In this document: piece after piece, positions 32,966 through 41,568 of the stretch
Layout: the number at the start of each line of letters is the position of its first letter
Numbering within the stretch: position 1 is the stretch's first letter
DNA from: Mycobacterium sp.
Lineage (GTDB): Bacteria > Actinomycetota > Actinomycetes > Mycobacteriales > Mycobacteriaceae
Reading direction: 5' to 3'
Length of the DNA: 64,000 bases
Assembly (NCBI GenBank): GCA_021732005.1
Contig: JAKFVT010000062.1
Span: 80,058-144,057 of the forward strand
Position numbers and translations under genes: made by a program
The notes under the pieces: generated by a model
What the model was told of the DNA's origin: nothing
What the model saw: only the letters and a program-made list of their open reading frames with translations
The model's database searches: none

Positions 32966-33685
32966 ATGAAATCCGAGCCCGCATATCAGGTTCTGCGGCA
33001 ACGGCTTCGCGACGAGATCGCGGCCGGGGCCTACCCTGACGGCGTGCGATTGCCGACCGAGTCGGAGCTGGTCGCCGAGCACGGGCTGTCCCGGCAGACG
33101 GTCCGCCGCGCGTTCCAGGATCTGGTGGCCGAAGGTGTGGTGTACCGGGTGCCGGGCCGGGGCAGCTACGCCAACCGCGGGTATCTGCGGCAGCTCGGTT
33201 CGATCGAGGACCTGATGAGCCTGTCCGAGGACACCAGCATGGAAGTGCTGCAGGGCCTTTCGCGCCGTGTCGACGTGACGGCAGCCAGCCGGCTGCGCCT
33301 GGAGCACGACGTGGTGTACACCGTAGTGCTCCGGCGGCTGCACGACGGTGCGCCCTTCGTGGTGACCACCGTGCACCTGCCGGAGTCGGTGGCCCGGTTG
33401 GTGTTGGACTCCCCAGAGCTGGCCGACCGCGCGGTCGGCACCAACACCGTGATCGGTGTCCTGGAACCGCACCTGGATCAGCCGATCGCCGAAGCGGCAC
33501 AGTCGATCACGGTCGCCCCCGCCGACGACCTGGTCGCAGGCGCCGTGGGCTGCGAGCCCGGCCACCCGATGCTGCGGGTGGACCGGCTGTACTCCGATAC
33601 CACCGGCACCCCGGTGGAGCTGTCGGTCAGCCACTTCCTGCCCGAGCAGTACACCTACCGGGTCACACTGCGCCGCTCGAGCTAA
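32966..33685 (+). CDS. GntR/HutC-family regulator with UTRA domain
   Basis: A 239-residue regulator. The N-terminal winged helix (residues about 8-70) has LPTESELVAEHGLSRQTVRR and GVVYRVPGRGSYA; the rest is a UTRA ligand-binding domain ending HFLPEQYTYRVTLRR. It lies 35 bp behind fadE3 on the same strand and is probably cotranscribed, so it is a good candidate regulator of fadE3 and the divergent hotdog gene. The effector is unknown; a fatty-acid-derived molecule is inferred from context. It converges on a crotonase gene with 4 bp overlap. Confidence 0.9.
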   Translation: MKSEPAYQVLRQRLRDEIAAGAYPDGVRLPTESELVAEHGLSRQTVRRAFQDLVAEGVVYRVPGRGSYANRGYLRQLGSIEDLMSLSEDTSMEVLQGLSRRVDVTAASRLRLEHDVVYTVVLRRLHDGAPFVVTTVHLPESVARLVLDSPELADRAVGTNTVIGVLEPHLDQPIAEAAQSITVAPADDLVAGAVGCEPGHPMLRVDRLYSDTTGTPVELSVSHFLPEQYTYRVTLRRSS

Positions 33686-34620
33686 GCGACCTCGTCGACC
33701 AGACCCCACGCCAGCGCGGTGGCCGGGTCGATGGTCCGGCCGGACAGCACCAAATAGGCTGTGCGCCAACGCCCGATCCGCCGGGTGATGCTCACCGTGC
33801 CGCCGGCGCCGGGGATCAGGCCCAGCGTCAGTTCCGGCAATCCCAGCACCGCGTCGGGGTGGCAGCTCACCCAACCGCAGAATGACGCCATCTCCAGTCC
33901 GCTGCCGAGAACGCGGCCGTGGATATCGGCCCGGCAGGCCCGGTCGAGGCGCCGGCTCAATTCGTCGAGCGCCAACGCGGGGCTGTGCCGGGTGCGCGCC
34001 AGATGCGCCGAAGCCGGGTCGGCGAAGGTGCCGAACTCGCCGAGATCACCACCGCTGCAGAAGGATGCACCGTTGCCACTGAGCACCAGCTCGGTGACGG
34101 TGTCATCGAGCAGCGCGACGGTCAGCGCCTCCAGCAGCAGGGCCCGGGCGTCGGTGCTGAACGCGTTGTGTCGCTGCGGGCGGTTGAATCGGATCCGCAG
34201 CGTGCCGCCGTCACGCTCGGCGAGCACCGGGTCGGCAATGGCGGGCAGCGACGCCGGACCGCGCGAGTCCAGCCATCGGGCGAACTCCGGCCCGGACTGC
34301 AGCGTCGAGTACGCCAGTGACTCGGTGATGATGCCGGGGAGCGCAGGGCCGGTAACGTCGACCGACCGCAGCACGTCGTCGCAGACAGCACTGGCGTGCG
34401 GCCAGCGCCGGCACCGGTCACGCAGCAGGGCCACGGTGTCGCTGACCGACTCCACCGCGACGAACCGGCGGTCGTCCTGTTCCCGCTCTGCCAGGGCGAA
34501 GGTGGCTGTGTCAAGCCAGAATTCGCCCGCGGGCGTCGACGGCTCGCCGACCGCGACGACGACGCCCGGCGGACCGGTGACCCCGATCGGAGGCGGGTCG
34601 GACAGGTCGACGAGGTGCAT
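33682..34620 (-). CDS. Crotonase-family protein with N-terminal extension
   Basis: A 312-residue protein whose C-terminal 185 residues form a crotonase fold: RIRFNRPQRHNAFSTDARAL, oxyanion loop GASFCSGGDLGEFG, second segment RVLGSGLEMASFCGWV and the Glu region LGLPELTLGLIPGAGGT. About 125 N-terminal residues (starting MHLVDLSDPPPIGVTGPPGV) precede it and resemble no domain I can name. It probably hydrates or isomerises an enoyl-CoA. The ATG sits directly against the fadD4 stop (34621), so it is translated as part of the fadD4 operon. The start could in principle be internal, but the coupling supports the full length. Confidence 0.82.
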   Translation of the reverse strand: MHLVDLSDPPPIGVTGPPGVVVAVGEPSTPAGEFWLDTATFALAEREQDDRRFVAVESVSDTVALLRDRCRRWPHASAVCDDVLRSVDVTGPALPGIITESLAYSTLQSGPEFARWLDSRGPASLPAIADPVLAERDGGTLRIRFNRPQRHNAFSTDARALLLEALTVALLDDTVTELVLSGNGASFCSGGDLGEFGTFADPASAHLARTRHSPALALDELSRRLDRACRADIHGRVLGSGLEMASFCGWVSCHPDAVLGLPELTLGLIPGAGGTVSITRRIGRWRTAYLVLSGRTIDPATALAWGLVDEVA

Positions 34621-36153
34621 CTAGCCGGTCGGCGCGGGCGAGTACTTGACGATCAGTTCCTGCTTGTACAGCTTGCCGGTGTCGGTGCGCGGCAGCTCGG
34701 ACTCGAACGAGATCGATCGCGGACACTTGTAGTGCGAGAGCCGATCACGCAACCACGCCAGCAGCTCGCCCGCGAATTCCTCCGTCGCGTCCGAGGCGTC
34801 GACCAGCTGGACCACACCCTTGACGCTTTGGCCCATCTCGTCGTCGGGCACGCCGAACACCGCGGCGTCCATCACCTTCGGGTGCGTGACGAGCATGTTC
34901 TCGGCTTCCTGCGGGTAGATGTTCACCCCGCCCGAGATGATCATGTGGTGCCGGCGGTCGGTGAGGTAGAGATAGCCCTCCTCGTCCAGATAACCGATGT
35001 CGCCGACCGTCTTCCAGCCGTGGCTGTCGCGCGACTTGGCGGTCTTCTCGGCGTCGTTGAGGTACTCGAAGTCCATGCCGCCCTCGAAGTAGATCTCCCC
35101 CGCCTGACCGGGCGGCAACTCGTTGCCGTCCTCGTCGAGGATGTGCAGGGCGCCCATCATCGGCTTGCCGACCGAGCCCGGGTGGGTGAGCCAGTCCTCG
35201 GCGAAGATCAACGTCGACCCGATCGCCTCGGACGAGGCGTAGTACTCGTCGACGATCGGACCCCACCAGTCGATCATCTGCTTCTTGATTTCGACCGGGC
35301 AGGGCGCGGCCGCATGCATGACCCGCTGCAGACTCGAGATGTCGTACGAATTGCGAACATCCTCAGGCAGTTTCAGCATCCGGGTGAACATCACCGGGAC
35401 GAACTGACCGTGGGTGACCTTGTGCCGGGCAATCGCGTCCAGGCAGCCCTGCGCGTCGAACTTCTCCAGCACCACGGTGGTGATGCCCGCCCCGAGCGTC
35501 TGCATCGACCACACCGACGGGGCGGTGTGATACAGCGGTGCGGGGCTGATGTACACCGCATCGGGGGTCATCCAGAATCCGATCAGCGCGGCCATCATGC
35601 CGGGCACCTCGGCGGGTGGCAGGTGCGGAAGCTCGCGCTTGATTCCCTTGGGCCGCCCCGTCGTTCCCGACGAGTACTGCAGCAGGTCGCCCTCGATCTC
35701 GTCGTCGATCGGCGTAACCGGCTGGTCGGCAACGCATTCCGGGTAGCTGCGCCAGCCGTCGAGTTCACTGTCGGTGATGATGAGCAGCGGCGGCATCGTC
35801 GGCAGCTCCGCCGCGAGCCCGGCGAGGGTGTCCTTCAGCCCGGCCGAGCCGACGACGGCCTTGGCCTCACTGTTGTCGATGATGTACGCGGCTTCGGCCG
35901 CCGTCAGGTGCGTATTGATCGGCACGTAGTAGAGCCCGGAACGCCGCGCCGCCCACAACACGGTGTGGAAGTGCTCGTTGTTCTCGATCAGGATCGCGAC
36001 GGAGTCGCCCTCGCGCAACCCGGCCTGTCGGAACAGGTGTGCCAGCTGGTTGGCCCGGGCTTCCATCTCGCCGAACGTGACGGTTTTTCCGGACGGATAC
36101 AGGATGACGGCCGGCTTGTCGGGAGTGGCCTGCGCATGCTCGCGGATCTGCAT
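34621..36153 (-). CDS. fadD4: Fatty-acyl-CoA synthetase FadD4
   Basis: A 510-residue acyl-CoA/acyl-AMP ligase. Motifs in order: P-loop LLQYSSGTTGRPKGIKRE, substrate-region PLYHTAPSVWSM, EYYASSEAIGSTL, GDIGYLDEEGYLYLTDR, hinge RRHHMIISGGVNIYPQE and the catalytic Lys in RTDTGKLYKQEL. The sequence is very close to remembered M. tuberculosis FadD4 (Rv0214). It heads a two-gene operon with the abutting crotonase gene. Upstream, TTGAC-AGGC-GTCAA at 36178-36191 is a small dyad that may be an operator, and ACTAG..CTAGT at 36191-36206 touches the preceding gene's stop. Confidence 0.92.
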   Translation of the reverse strand: MQIREHAQATPDKPAVILYPSGKTVTFGEMEARANQLAHLFRQAGLREGDSVAILIENNEHFHTVLWAARRSGLYYVPINTHLTAAEAAYIIDNSEAKAVVGSAGLKDTLAGLAAELPTMPPLLIITDSELDGWRSYPECVADQPVTPIDDEIEGDLLQYSSGTTGRPKGIKRELPHLPPAEVPGMMAALIGFWMTPDAVYISPAPLYHTAPSVWSMQTLGAGITTVVLEKFDAQGCLDAIARHKVTHGQFVPVMFTRMLKLPEDVRNSYDISSLQRVMHAAAPCPVEIKKQMIDWWGPIVDEYYASSEAIGSTLIFAEDWLTHPGSVGKPMMGALHILDEDGNELPPGQAGEIYFEGGMDFEYLNDAEKTAKSRDSHGWKTVGDIGYLDEEGYLYLTDRRHHMIISGGVNIYPQEAENMLVTHPKVMDAAVFGVPDDEMGQSVKGVVQLVDASDATEEFAGELLAWLRDRLSHYKCPRSISFESELPRTDTGKLYKQELIVKYSPAPTG

Positions 36154-36205
36154 GGGAGCACTGTACGACAGCCCGAATTGACAGGCGTCAACTAGGTGCC
36201 GCTAG

Positions 36206-37111
36206 TCAGTCGCTATGCCGAGCCCAGGACACCAGGTAGATCACCAGCGCCGCGACCAATGCCACCAGCACCCAGAAGACGAGCGCCTCGTCGATCCAGG
36301 ACCCCGGCGGCGGATCGCCGGGGAGCACGTTGCGGATCGGGACGACCGCGAAGAGCATCGCGGCGAACCACGTCGAGAACGGTGGCTGGAATTTCTTCTT
36401 GCCCAGCAGCATTTCGATCGCGGCGTACAGCGCCAGTGCCGGCAGCGTCAGCAAGACCAGGCAGATCCCGAAAATCAGGGCCAGCGGTCCGCGCGCTCGG
36501 GAGAAGGTGACGGTCGCGTTGTCGTTGGCGCCGCCGGAGTGGGTGGCCGGGCCCGTCCGATCGCTGCGAACGTCCCAGCCGTACAGCGATCCGCTCACCT
36601 CCACCCGGGCCGGCACAAAACGCCTCGAGTCGCCCGAGCCGACGTACACGTCGGCACCGATGGTCTCGGTGGTGTACCTGTCGAACGGCCACCTGTCGGC
36701 GTCGCCGGTGGCCAGCAGCGAGGTCTTGGCGACTTTGGGGACCTGCCCCTTGGGGAACGTCAGTTCCCCGAACTCGATGCACGGACATAGCTGCACCACC
36801 ATGTCGGTGGTGAGGTTGCCGAACTCGGGATCCAGGAAGCCCTTCTGCGGTATCACCAGAACCTCGACATCCACCCGATTGTCGAGCGGATGAATCGCCG
36901 TCAGTTCCAGAAGGACAACCGTCTCGTTGGCGGTGTCCATACTGGTGGGCTTCAGCGAATGCGCCGAGCTGTCGATCCAGAAGTAGCCGGCCACCGACGC
37001 GACGTAGATGGCGAGAATGACGCCAATCGTGGCGATCCGGCGCCACCACGACTGGACGGGCGCTGGCGCATTCTGCGCCGGCGCCGGCGCATCGGCCGAC
37101 GGGACCCCCAC
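36206..37111 (-). CDS. DUF4436 membrane protein, copy 2
   Basis: A 301-residue membrane protein and paralog of the protein at 15235-16176. One N-terminal helix (IATIGVILAIYVASVAGYFW) anchors an external domain with a Cys pair (LCPCIEFGEL) and the shared signature RWPFDRYTTETIGADVYVG; three C-terminal helices surround the conserved RNVLPGDPPPGSWIDEALVF. An Ala/Pro-rich cytoplasmic tail precedes the first helix. The function is unknown. It lies between fadD4 and pckA on the same strand; no operon is clear. Confidence 0.82.
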   Translation of the reverse strand: MGVPSADAPAPAQNAPAPVQSWWRRIATIGVILAIYVASVAGYFWIDSSAHSLKPTSMDTANETVVLLELTAIHPLDNRVDVEVLVIPQKGFLDPEFGNLTTDMVVQLCPCIEFGELTFPKGQVPKVAKTSLLATGDADRWPFDRYTTETIGADVYVGSGDSRRFVPARVEVSGSLYGWDVRSDRTGPATHSGGANDNATVTFSRARGPLALIFGICLVLLTLPALALYAAIEMLLGKKKFQPPFSTWFAAMLFAVVPIRNVLPGDPPPGSWIDEALVFWVLVALVAALVIYLVSWARHSD

Positions 37112-37159
37112 CGAACGGATATTAGCTGCGGTCAGGCGTCGAGCAGGCCGTAACGGCAG

Positions 37160-38986
37160 TTAGTCGGCTTCGGCAAGGCGCTGTTTGAGCGCCTCGAACT
37201 CGTCCTTCACCCCGGTCGGCAGCTTCTCGCCGACGAACTCGAACCACTCTTCGATCTGCGGGAGCTCGTCGCGCCATTCCTGGACGTTGACCGCCAGCGC
37301 CTCGTTCACGTCGGCCGGGTCGGCGTCCAGGCCCTCGAGGTCCAGGTCGCCGGCGCTCGGCACGATGCCGATCGGCGTGGTGGAGCCGTTGGCCTTGCCC
37401 TCGACCCGCTCGATGATCCACTTCATCACGCGGCTGTTCTCGCCGAAGCCCGGCCACAGGAAGCGGCCGTCGTCGCCGCGGCGGAACCAGTTGACGAAGA
37501 AGATCTTCGGCATCTTCGACTCGTCGGCGTTCTTGCCGAGGTTGATCCAGTGCGCGAAGTAGTCGCCGACGTTGTAGCCGAGGAACGGCAGCATGGCCAT
37601 CGGGTCACGACGGACCGTGCCGACCTTGCCCTCGGCGGCGGCGGTCTGCTCGGAGCCCAGCGTGGCCCCGATGAAGACACCGTGCTGCCAATCGCGGGCC
37701 TGGGTCACCAGCGGCACCGTGGTCTTGCGGCGGCCGCCGAACAGGATCGCCGAGATCGGCACACCCTGCGGGTCGTCCCACTCGGGGGCCAGCGTCGGGC
37801 ACTGCGACATCGGGGTGCAGTAGCGCGAGTTCGGATGAGCGGCTTTCTCGGGCGACCCCGCTTCCCAATCGTTGCCCTTCCAGTCGATCAGGTGCTGCGG
37901 GTCGCCTTCGAGGCCCTCCCACCACACGCCGCCGTCGTCGGTCAGCGCGACGTTGGTGAAGACGGTGTTGCCTGCCGCGACGGTCTTCATCGCGTTCGGG
38001 TTCGAGCTCCAGTTGGTGCCCGGTGCGACGCCGAAGAAGCCGAACTCCGGGTTGGTGGCGTACAGCCGGCCGTCCTTGCCGAAACGCATCCAGGCGATGT
38101 CGTCGCCGACGGTCTCGGCGCGCCAGCCGGGGATGGTCGGCTGCAGCATCGCGAGGTTGGTCTTGCCACACGCCGACGGGAACGCGGCGGCGACGAAGTA
38201 CGACTTGTTCTCCGGCGAGATCAGCTTGAGGATCAGCATGTGCTCGGCGAGCCAGCCCTCGTCATGTGCCATGGCCGAGGCGATGCGCAGCGAGTAGCAC
38301 TTCTTGCCCAGCAGCGCGTTGCCGCCGTAACCCGAACCGAAGCTCCAGATCTCGCGGGTCTCGGGGAAGTGGGTGATGTATTTGGTGTCGTTGCAGGGCC
38401 ACGGCACGTCTTCTTCGCCGGGCGCGAGCGGCGCACCGAGTGAGTGCAGCGCCTTGACGAAGAATCCGTCGTCGCCGATCTTCTCCAGCGCCGCCTTGCC
38501 CATCCGCGTCATCGTCCGCATGGAGACGACCACATATTCGGAGTCGGTGATCTCGACGCCGAGCTTGGGGTCGTCGGCGCCGAGGGGGCCCATGCAGAAC
38601 GGCACCACATACATGGTGCGACCGCGCATCGAACCGCGGTACAGGTCGGTCATGAGGCCGCGCATCTCGGCCGGGTCCATCCAGTTGTTCGTGGGGCCGG
38701 CGTCGATCTCCCGCTCCGAGCAGATGAACGTGCGCGACTCGACGCGCGCCACGTCCGATGGCGCCGAACGGGCGAGATAGGAGCTCGGCTCCTCGGAGTC
38801 GCTCAGCTTGGTGAAGGTTCCGGCGGCGACCAGCTCGTCGCACAACCGCTGGTACTCCTCCTCGGAGCCGTCGGCGAAGACCACCCGGTCGGGCTGCGTG
38901 AGTTCGGCGACTTCCTGGACCCAAGCGAGCAGGCCCTGATGCTTGGTCGGTGCGTTATCCAGACCGGGGATGGTCGCTGAAGTCAT
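37160..38986 (-). CDS. pckA: Phosphoenolpyruvate carboxykinase (GTP)
   Basis: A 608-residue GTP-dependent PEP carboxykinase interconverting oxaloacetate and PEP, the entry to gluconeogenesis when mycobacteria grow on fatty acids or sterols. The P-loop (kinase-1a) is FPSACGKTNLAMLQP, the substrate site ISAILFGGRRKTTVPLV, and the Mn/oxaloacetate region WSFGSGYGGNALLGKK; length is typical. ATG at 38986 has GGAG nine bases upstream. The position next to trmB/mmpL3 is the conserved mycobacterial one (Rv0211). A stem-loop upstream separates it from the GTPase pair. Confidence 0.97.
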   Translation of the reverse strand: MTSATIPGLDNAPTKHQGLLAWVQEVAELTQPDRVVFADGSEEEYQRLCDELVAAGTFTKLSDSEEPSSYLARSAPSDVARVESRTFICSEREIDAGPTNNWMDPAEMRGLMTDLYRGSMRGRTMYVVPFCMGPLGADDPKLGVEITDSEYVVVSMRTMTRMGKAALEKIGDDGFFVKALHSLGAPLAPGEEDVPWPCNDTKYITHFPETREIWSFGSGYGGNALLGKKCYSLRIASAMAHDEGWLAEHMLILKLISPENKSYFVAAAFPSACGKTNLAMLQPTIPGWRAETVGDDIAWMRFGKDGRLYATNPEFGFFGVAPGTNWSSNPNAMKTVAAGNTVFTNVALTDDGGVWWEGLEGDPQHLIDWKGNDWEAGSPEKAAHPNSRYCTPMSQCPTLAPEWDDPQGVPISAILFGGRRKTTVPLVTQARDWQHGVFIGATLGSEQTAAAEGKVGTVRRDPMAMLPFLGYNVGDYFAHWINLGKNADESKMPKIFFVNWFRRGDDGRFLWPGFGENSRVMKWIIERVEGKANGSTTPIGIVPSAGDLDLEGLDADPADVNEALAVNVQEWRDELPQIEEWFEFVGEKLPTGVKDEFEALKQRLAEAD

Positions 38987-39065
38987 CGCTCTAATCTCCT
39001 GCTTATTCTTTTGGCCAGGACGCAGGCCGGATTCCGCGCCGAGACACGGTCCTCCCTGAAAAGTA

Positions 39066-39095
39066 GGTTAACGCGGGTGAGATACCCGCGGTTAA
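39066..39095 (-). terminator. Stem-loop upstream of pckA
   Basis: GCGGGT (39073-39078) and ACCCGC (39084-39089) pair around GAGAT, extended by GTTAAC/GTTAA beyond a one-base bulge. It lies between the stop of the dynamin-like gene (39140) and the pckA start (38986), both on the minus strand, so it may end the GTPase transcript or sit in the pckA leader. Confidence 0.45.
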
Positions 39096-39139
39096 TCGGG
39101 ATTATGTCCGATCACTCACAGGAACGATTCAGAAGCCCG

Positions 39140-40570
39140 CTAATTGGACTGTTTGGCTGTATTCAGCGCGTCGAGTTCTTCTCGCACGGCGGCCAGCGCA
39201 CTCTCGATCACCGGGACATGCCGGTCCCGGGCCGCGACCGCGCGAGCACCGGCGGTCGCGTGTTCGCGGATCTTCCGGTCGATGCACGCGATGGTGTCCT
39301 CGGTTCGGGCGCGGTCGGCGGCGTCGAGTTCGGCGGCGGCACGGCCCAGCGACGCCTCGGCCCCCAGCACGCGGGTGGCCACCCATTCCTCCATCGCGGT
39401 GCGCTGCCGGCCGAGGACCTGAACCACCCACCGGTCGAGGACCGCCCGGTCATGCAAGAGGCCGCGGACCCCGACCACCCACAGGGTCAGGGCGACCCCG
39501 ATCACGGCGCCGCCGAGTGCGCCGCCGACCGCCCACTGCGGCGCCAGGTCGGCGAACACCCGGCTCAACGTCAGCGCCACCCCCATACCGAAGCCGCCGC
39601 CCAGCAGCAGCATCAATCGGGTCTCCGCACCGCGGGCGCGCGACGGCGCGGCGCCCACCTCGACCGCGGGACACGAGTCCACCGGCTCGACCGCCAGGCC
39701 CAGCTTCTCGCCGACGTCGGCCAGTTGCCGGGTGACGCCGGCGGCGACGTCATCGGCCACCTCGGTCGCCCGGCGCCGCACCTCGTCGGGGAAACGGGCG
39801 AGGCCGCGTCGGCTCAGGGCCGCCACGTCTTCCTGTAACTCGGTCCGCACCGACGCGCACCGGTTGCGGGCGAAATAGGTCAGTGAGAGGCGGGCGTGCT
39901 GGATCTGGGCCCGCAGGGCGATGGACCGCTGCGATTTGTCCACCCGGTACCGGTGCAACGCCGCGGTGCGCTCGGCGCGCAGGGCCGCCAGCGTGGCTTC
40001 CCGGCCCGCGCCTGCGACGTCGAGCTCCAGCCGACGGCGCACTGTCAGCAGTCCATTCTGCATGGCCCGCAAGCTATTTCGTCGATCTCGGGTCTCGTCG
40101 GCGAGGATCTCGCTCAGCACCGCGACGAGCTCGTCGACGACGGGTGCGCCCAGGTCGGGAGCGGCGGCCGCGCCGACCCACGGCATGTCGCGGTAGCGGG
40201 GCGCCCGCTGCGCCAGCAGTGCACGGTCGGCATCGAGTACGTCGCGCCACGTGCGATGGACGTCGACCTTGGCCACCACCCCGATGACCGCGTCGGTGTT
40301 GGCGGTGACGAAATCCAGCAGCGCACAGTCGGATTCGGTGAGCGGCGCGGTGGCCGAGACCACGAACACCACCGCTGCGGGCGCATGGCCGGCACCCAGC
40401 TCGTCGGCTTCGACCACCGTGTGCTCCGGCAGCCGCTCCCGCAGGGCGGTCACCAGACTGCTGGTTCCGGCCAGCCACGGACCGGCCACCAGCACCACGT
40501 CGCGTCGCACGATCGAGGGCATCGGCAGGGCCTGATCGATCTGCGACATCAGCGCGTCGACGTCGGTCAC
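39140..40570 (-). CDS. Dynamin-like membrane GTPase homolog lacking the P-loop lysine (Rv0210 type)
   Basis: A 476-residue protein. The N-terminal nucleotide-binding-like domain begins VLVAGPWLAGTSSLVTALRE (residues about 27-46), a P-loop in which the invariant Lys is missing; VIGVVAKVDVHRTWRDVLDA resembles the NKxD region. A long alpha-helical stalk follows, then two adjacent membrane helices (TRLMLLLGGGFGMGVALTL and GGALGGAVIGVALTLWVVGV), then a coiled helical C-terminus. This is the layout of bacterial dynamin-like proteins, with GTP binding in doubt. GTG 40570 overlaps the stop of the preceding gene, so the two act together. Order with pckA and trmB fits M. tuberculosis Rv0209-Rv0211. Confidence 0.72.
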   Translation of the reverse strand: MTDVDALMSQIDQALPMPSIVRRDVVLVAGPWLAGTSSLVTALRERLPEHTVVEADELGAGHAPAAVVFVVSATAPLTESDCALLDFVTANTDAVIGVVAKVDVHRTWRDVLDADRALLAQRAPRYRDMPWVGAAAAPDLGAPVVDELVAVLSEILADETRDRRNSLRAMQNGLLTVRRRLELDVAGAGREATLAALRAERTAALHRYRVDKSQRSIALRAQIQHARLSLTYFARNRCASVRTELQEDVAALSRRGLARFPDEVRRRATEVADDVAAGVTRQLADVGEKLGLAVEPVDSCPAVEVGAAPSRARGAETRLMLLLGGGFGMGVALTLSRVFADLAPQWAVGGALGGAVIGVALTLWVVGVRGLLHDRAVLDRWVVQVLGRQRTAMEEWVATRVLGAEASLGRAAAELDAADRARTEDTIACIDRKIREHATAGARAVAARDRHVPVIESALAAVREELDALNTAKQSN

Positions 40571-41475
40571 GGCTTCAGCTCCACTGGCTCCGGGACACCG
40601 CCTGCGCGTTCCCACAACCGCAGCGATCCGCGAGCGATGTCGGCACCGCACCGGCCGTGCAGCCGCGACACCGGTCCGCGCGAATACCGCTGCCAGACAA
40701 CGGCACGCCGCAGGTGGGCTTGGGTGCTGACGTCGGCATCGACGGTCATCCCGGCGGCCTGCACCACCTCGATCGCCGCGGCCATCCTCGCGGCGACGGC
40801 CTCGTCGGCGGCCGAATCGGCAAACTCCTCGGTCAACCGCCGGTACCGCACCGGCGCCGCGGCCGCCTCGAGCCCGGCGAGTAACCCGTCCAGCGCGCTC
40901 GCCCGGCGCAGCGCCGCGATCACTCCGGCTCGGTCCGCACCGTTGCGCAGCGCCAGTACCGAGTGCGCGATACCGAACAGATCGAGGCCGACGAGCAGTC
41001 GCTGCCGCACCGCGCCGCTCACCTGGTGCTCGCCGGCCGCGAACCGGTCAGTGGAGCCCAGGTCGGCCGGGTCGACGGTCAGCGCCCGCAGCGCGCCGAG
41101 CATCTCGTCGTCCAGGATCCGGTCGTCCACCGCGGCGGCCGCCGCCAAACCGGCCAGCGGGTAGACCGGCATACCCACGCGGTCGCCGAGCAGCCGGCAG
41201 CGCTCGGCGGCCGCCGCGACCGGCCCGATTCCGCCGAATCCGGTCAGATCCGCCTTGTTGAGGACGGCGACGACGGGCCGCGGCGATGTGGTCAGCGCGC
41301 GCCGGTCCTCCGGCTTCAACGTCTCGGCGAATACGTGAACGTCCAGGTCGGCAGCGTCCGCCGGCGCCGCGAGCGTCACTCCGGCCCCACGCAGCACGCG
41401 GGTCACCGTGCGCAGGCCGCACCCGGGCCGGCCGATCACCCTGACCCGCACCTGCAGCCCCACCACATCGGACAT
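40567..41475 (-). CDS. GTPase-like protein, first of the degenerate pair (Rv0209 type)
   Basis: A 302-residue protein with a Ras-like GTPase core. The G1 region is VIGRPGCGLRTVTRVLRGAG, lacking the P-loop Lys, while the G4 motif VAVLNKADLTGFGG is intact. The second half is helical (GLDLFGIAHSVLALRNGADR) with no membrane segment. It is coupled to the following dynamin-like gene by a GTGA overlap. The unit diverges from trmB with about 90 bp between starts. I choose ATG 41475 because an upstream in-frame extension to 41604 would overlap trmB. Paired GTPase-like proteins of this kind may form a heteromer at the membrane; function unknown. Confidence 0.7.
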   Translation of the reverse strand: MSDVVGLQVRVRVIGRPGCGLRTVTRVLRGAGVTLAAPADAADLDVHVFAETLKPEDRRALTTSPRPVVAVLNKADLTGFGGIGPVAAAAERCRLLGDRVGMPVYPLAGLAAAAAVDDRILDDEMLGALRALTVDPADLGSTDRFAAGEHQVSGAVRQRLLVGLDLFGIAHSVLALRNGADRAGVIAALRRASALDGLLAGLEAAAAPVRYRRLTEEFADSAADEAVAARMAAAIEVVQAAGMTVDADVSTQAHLRRAVVWQRYSRGPVSRLHGRCGADIARGSLRLWERAGGVPEPVELKP

Positions 41476-41568
41476 GCTGGCATCAGCGGGCGTGTGGCGC
41501 GAGCCACTACCAGGAGAAGGCAACTGTTGGGTATCAATATGCACCACGGAGCGGGTACACCTCTGTTC

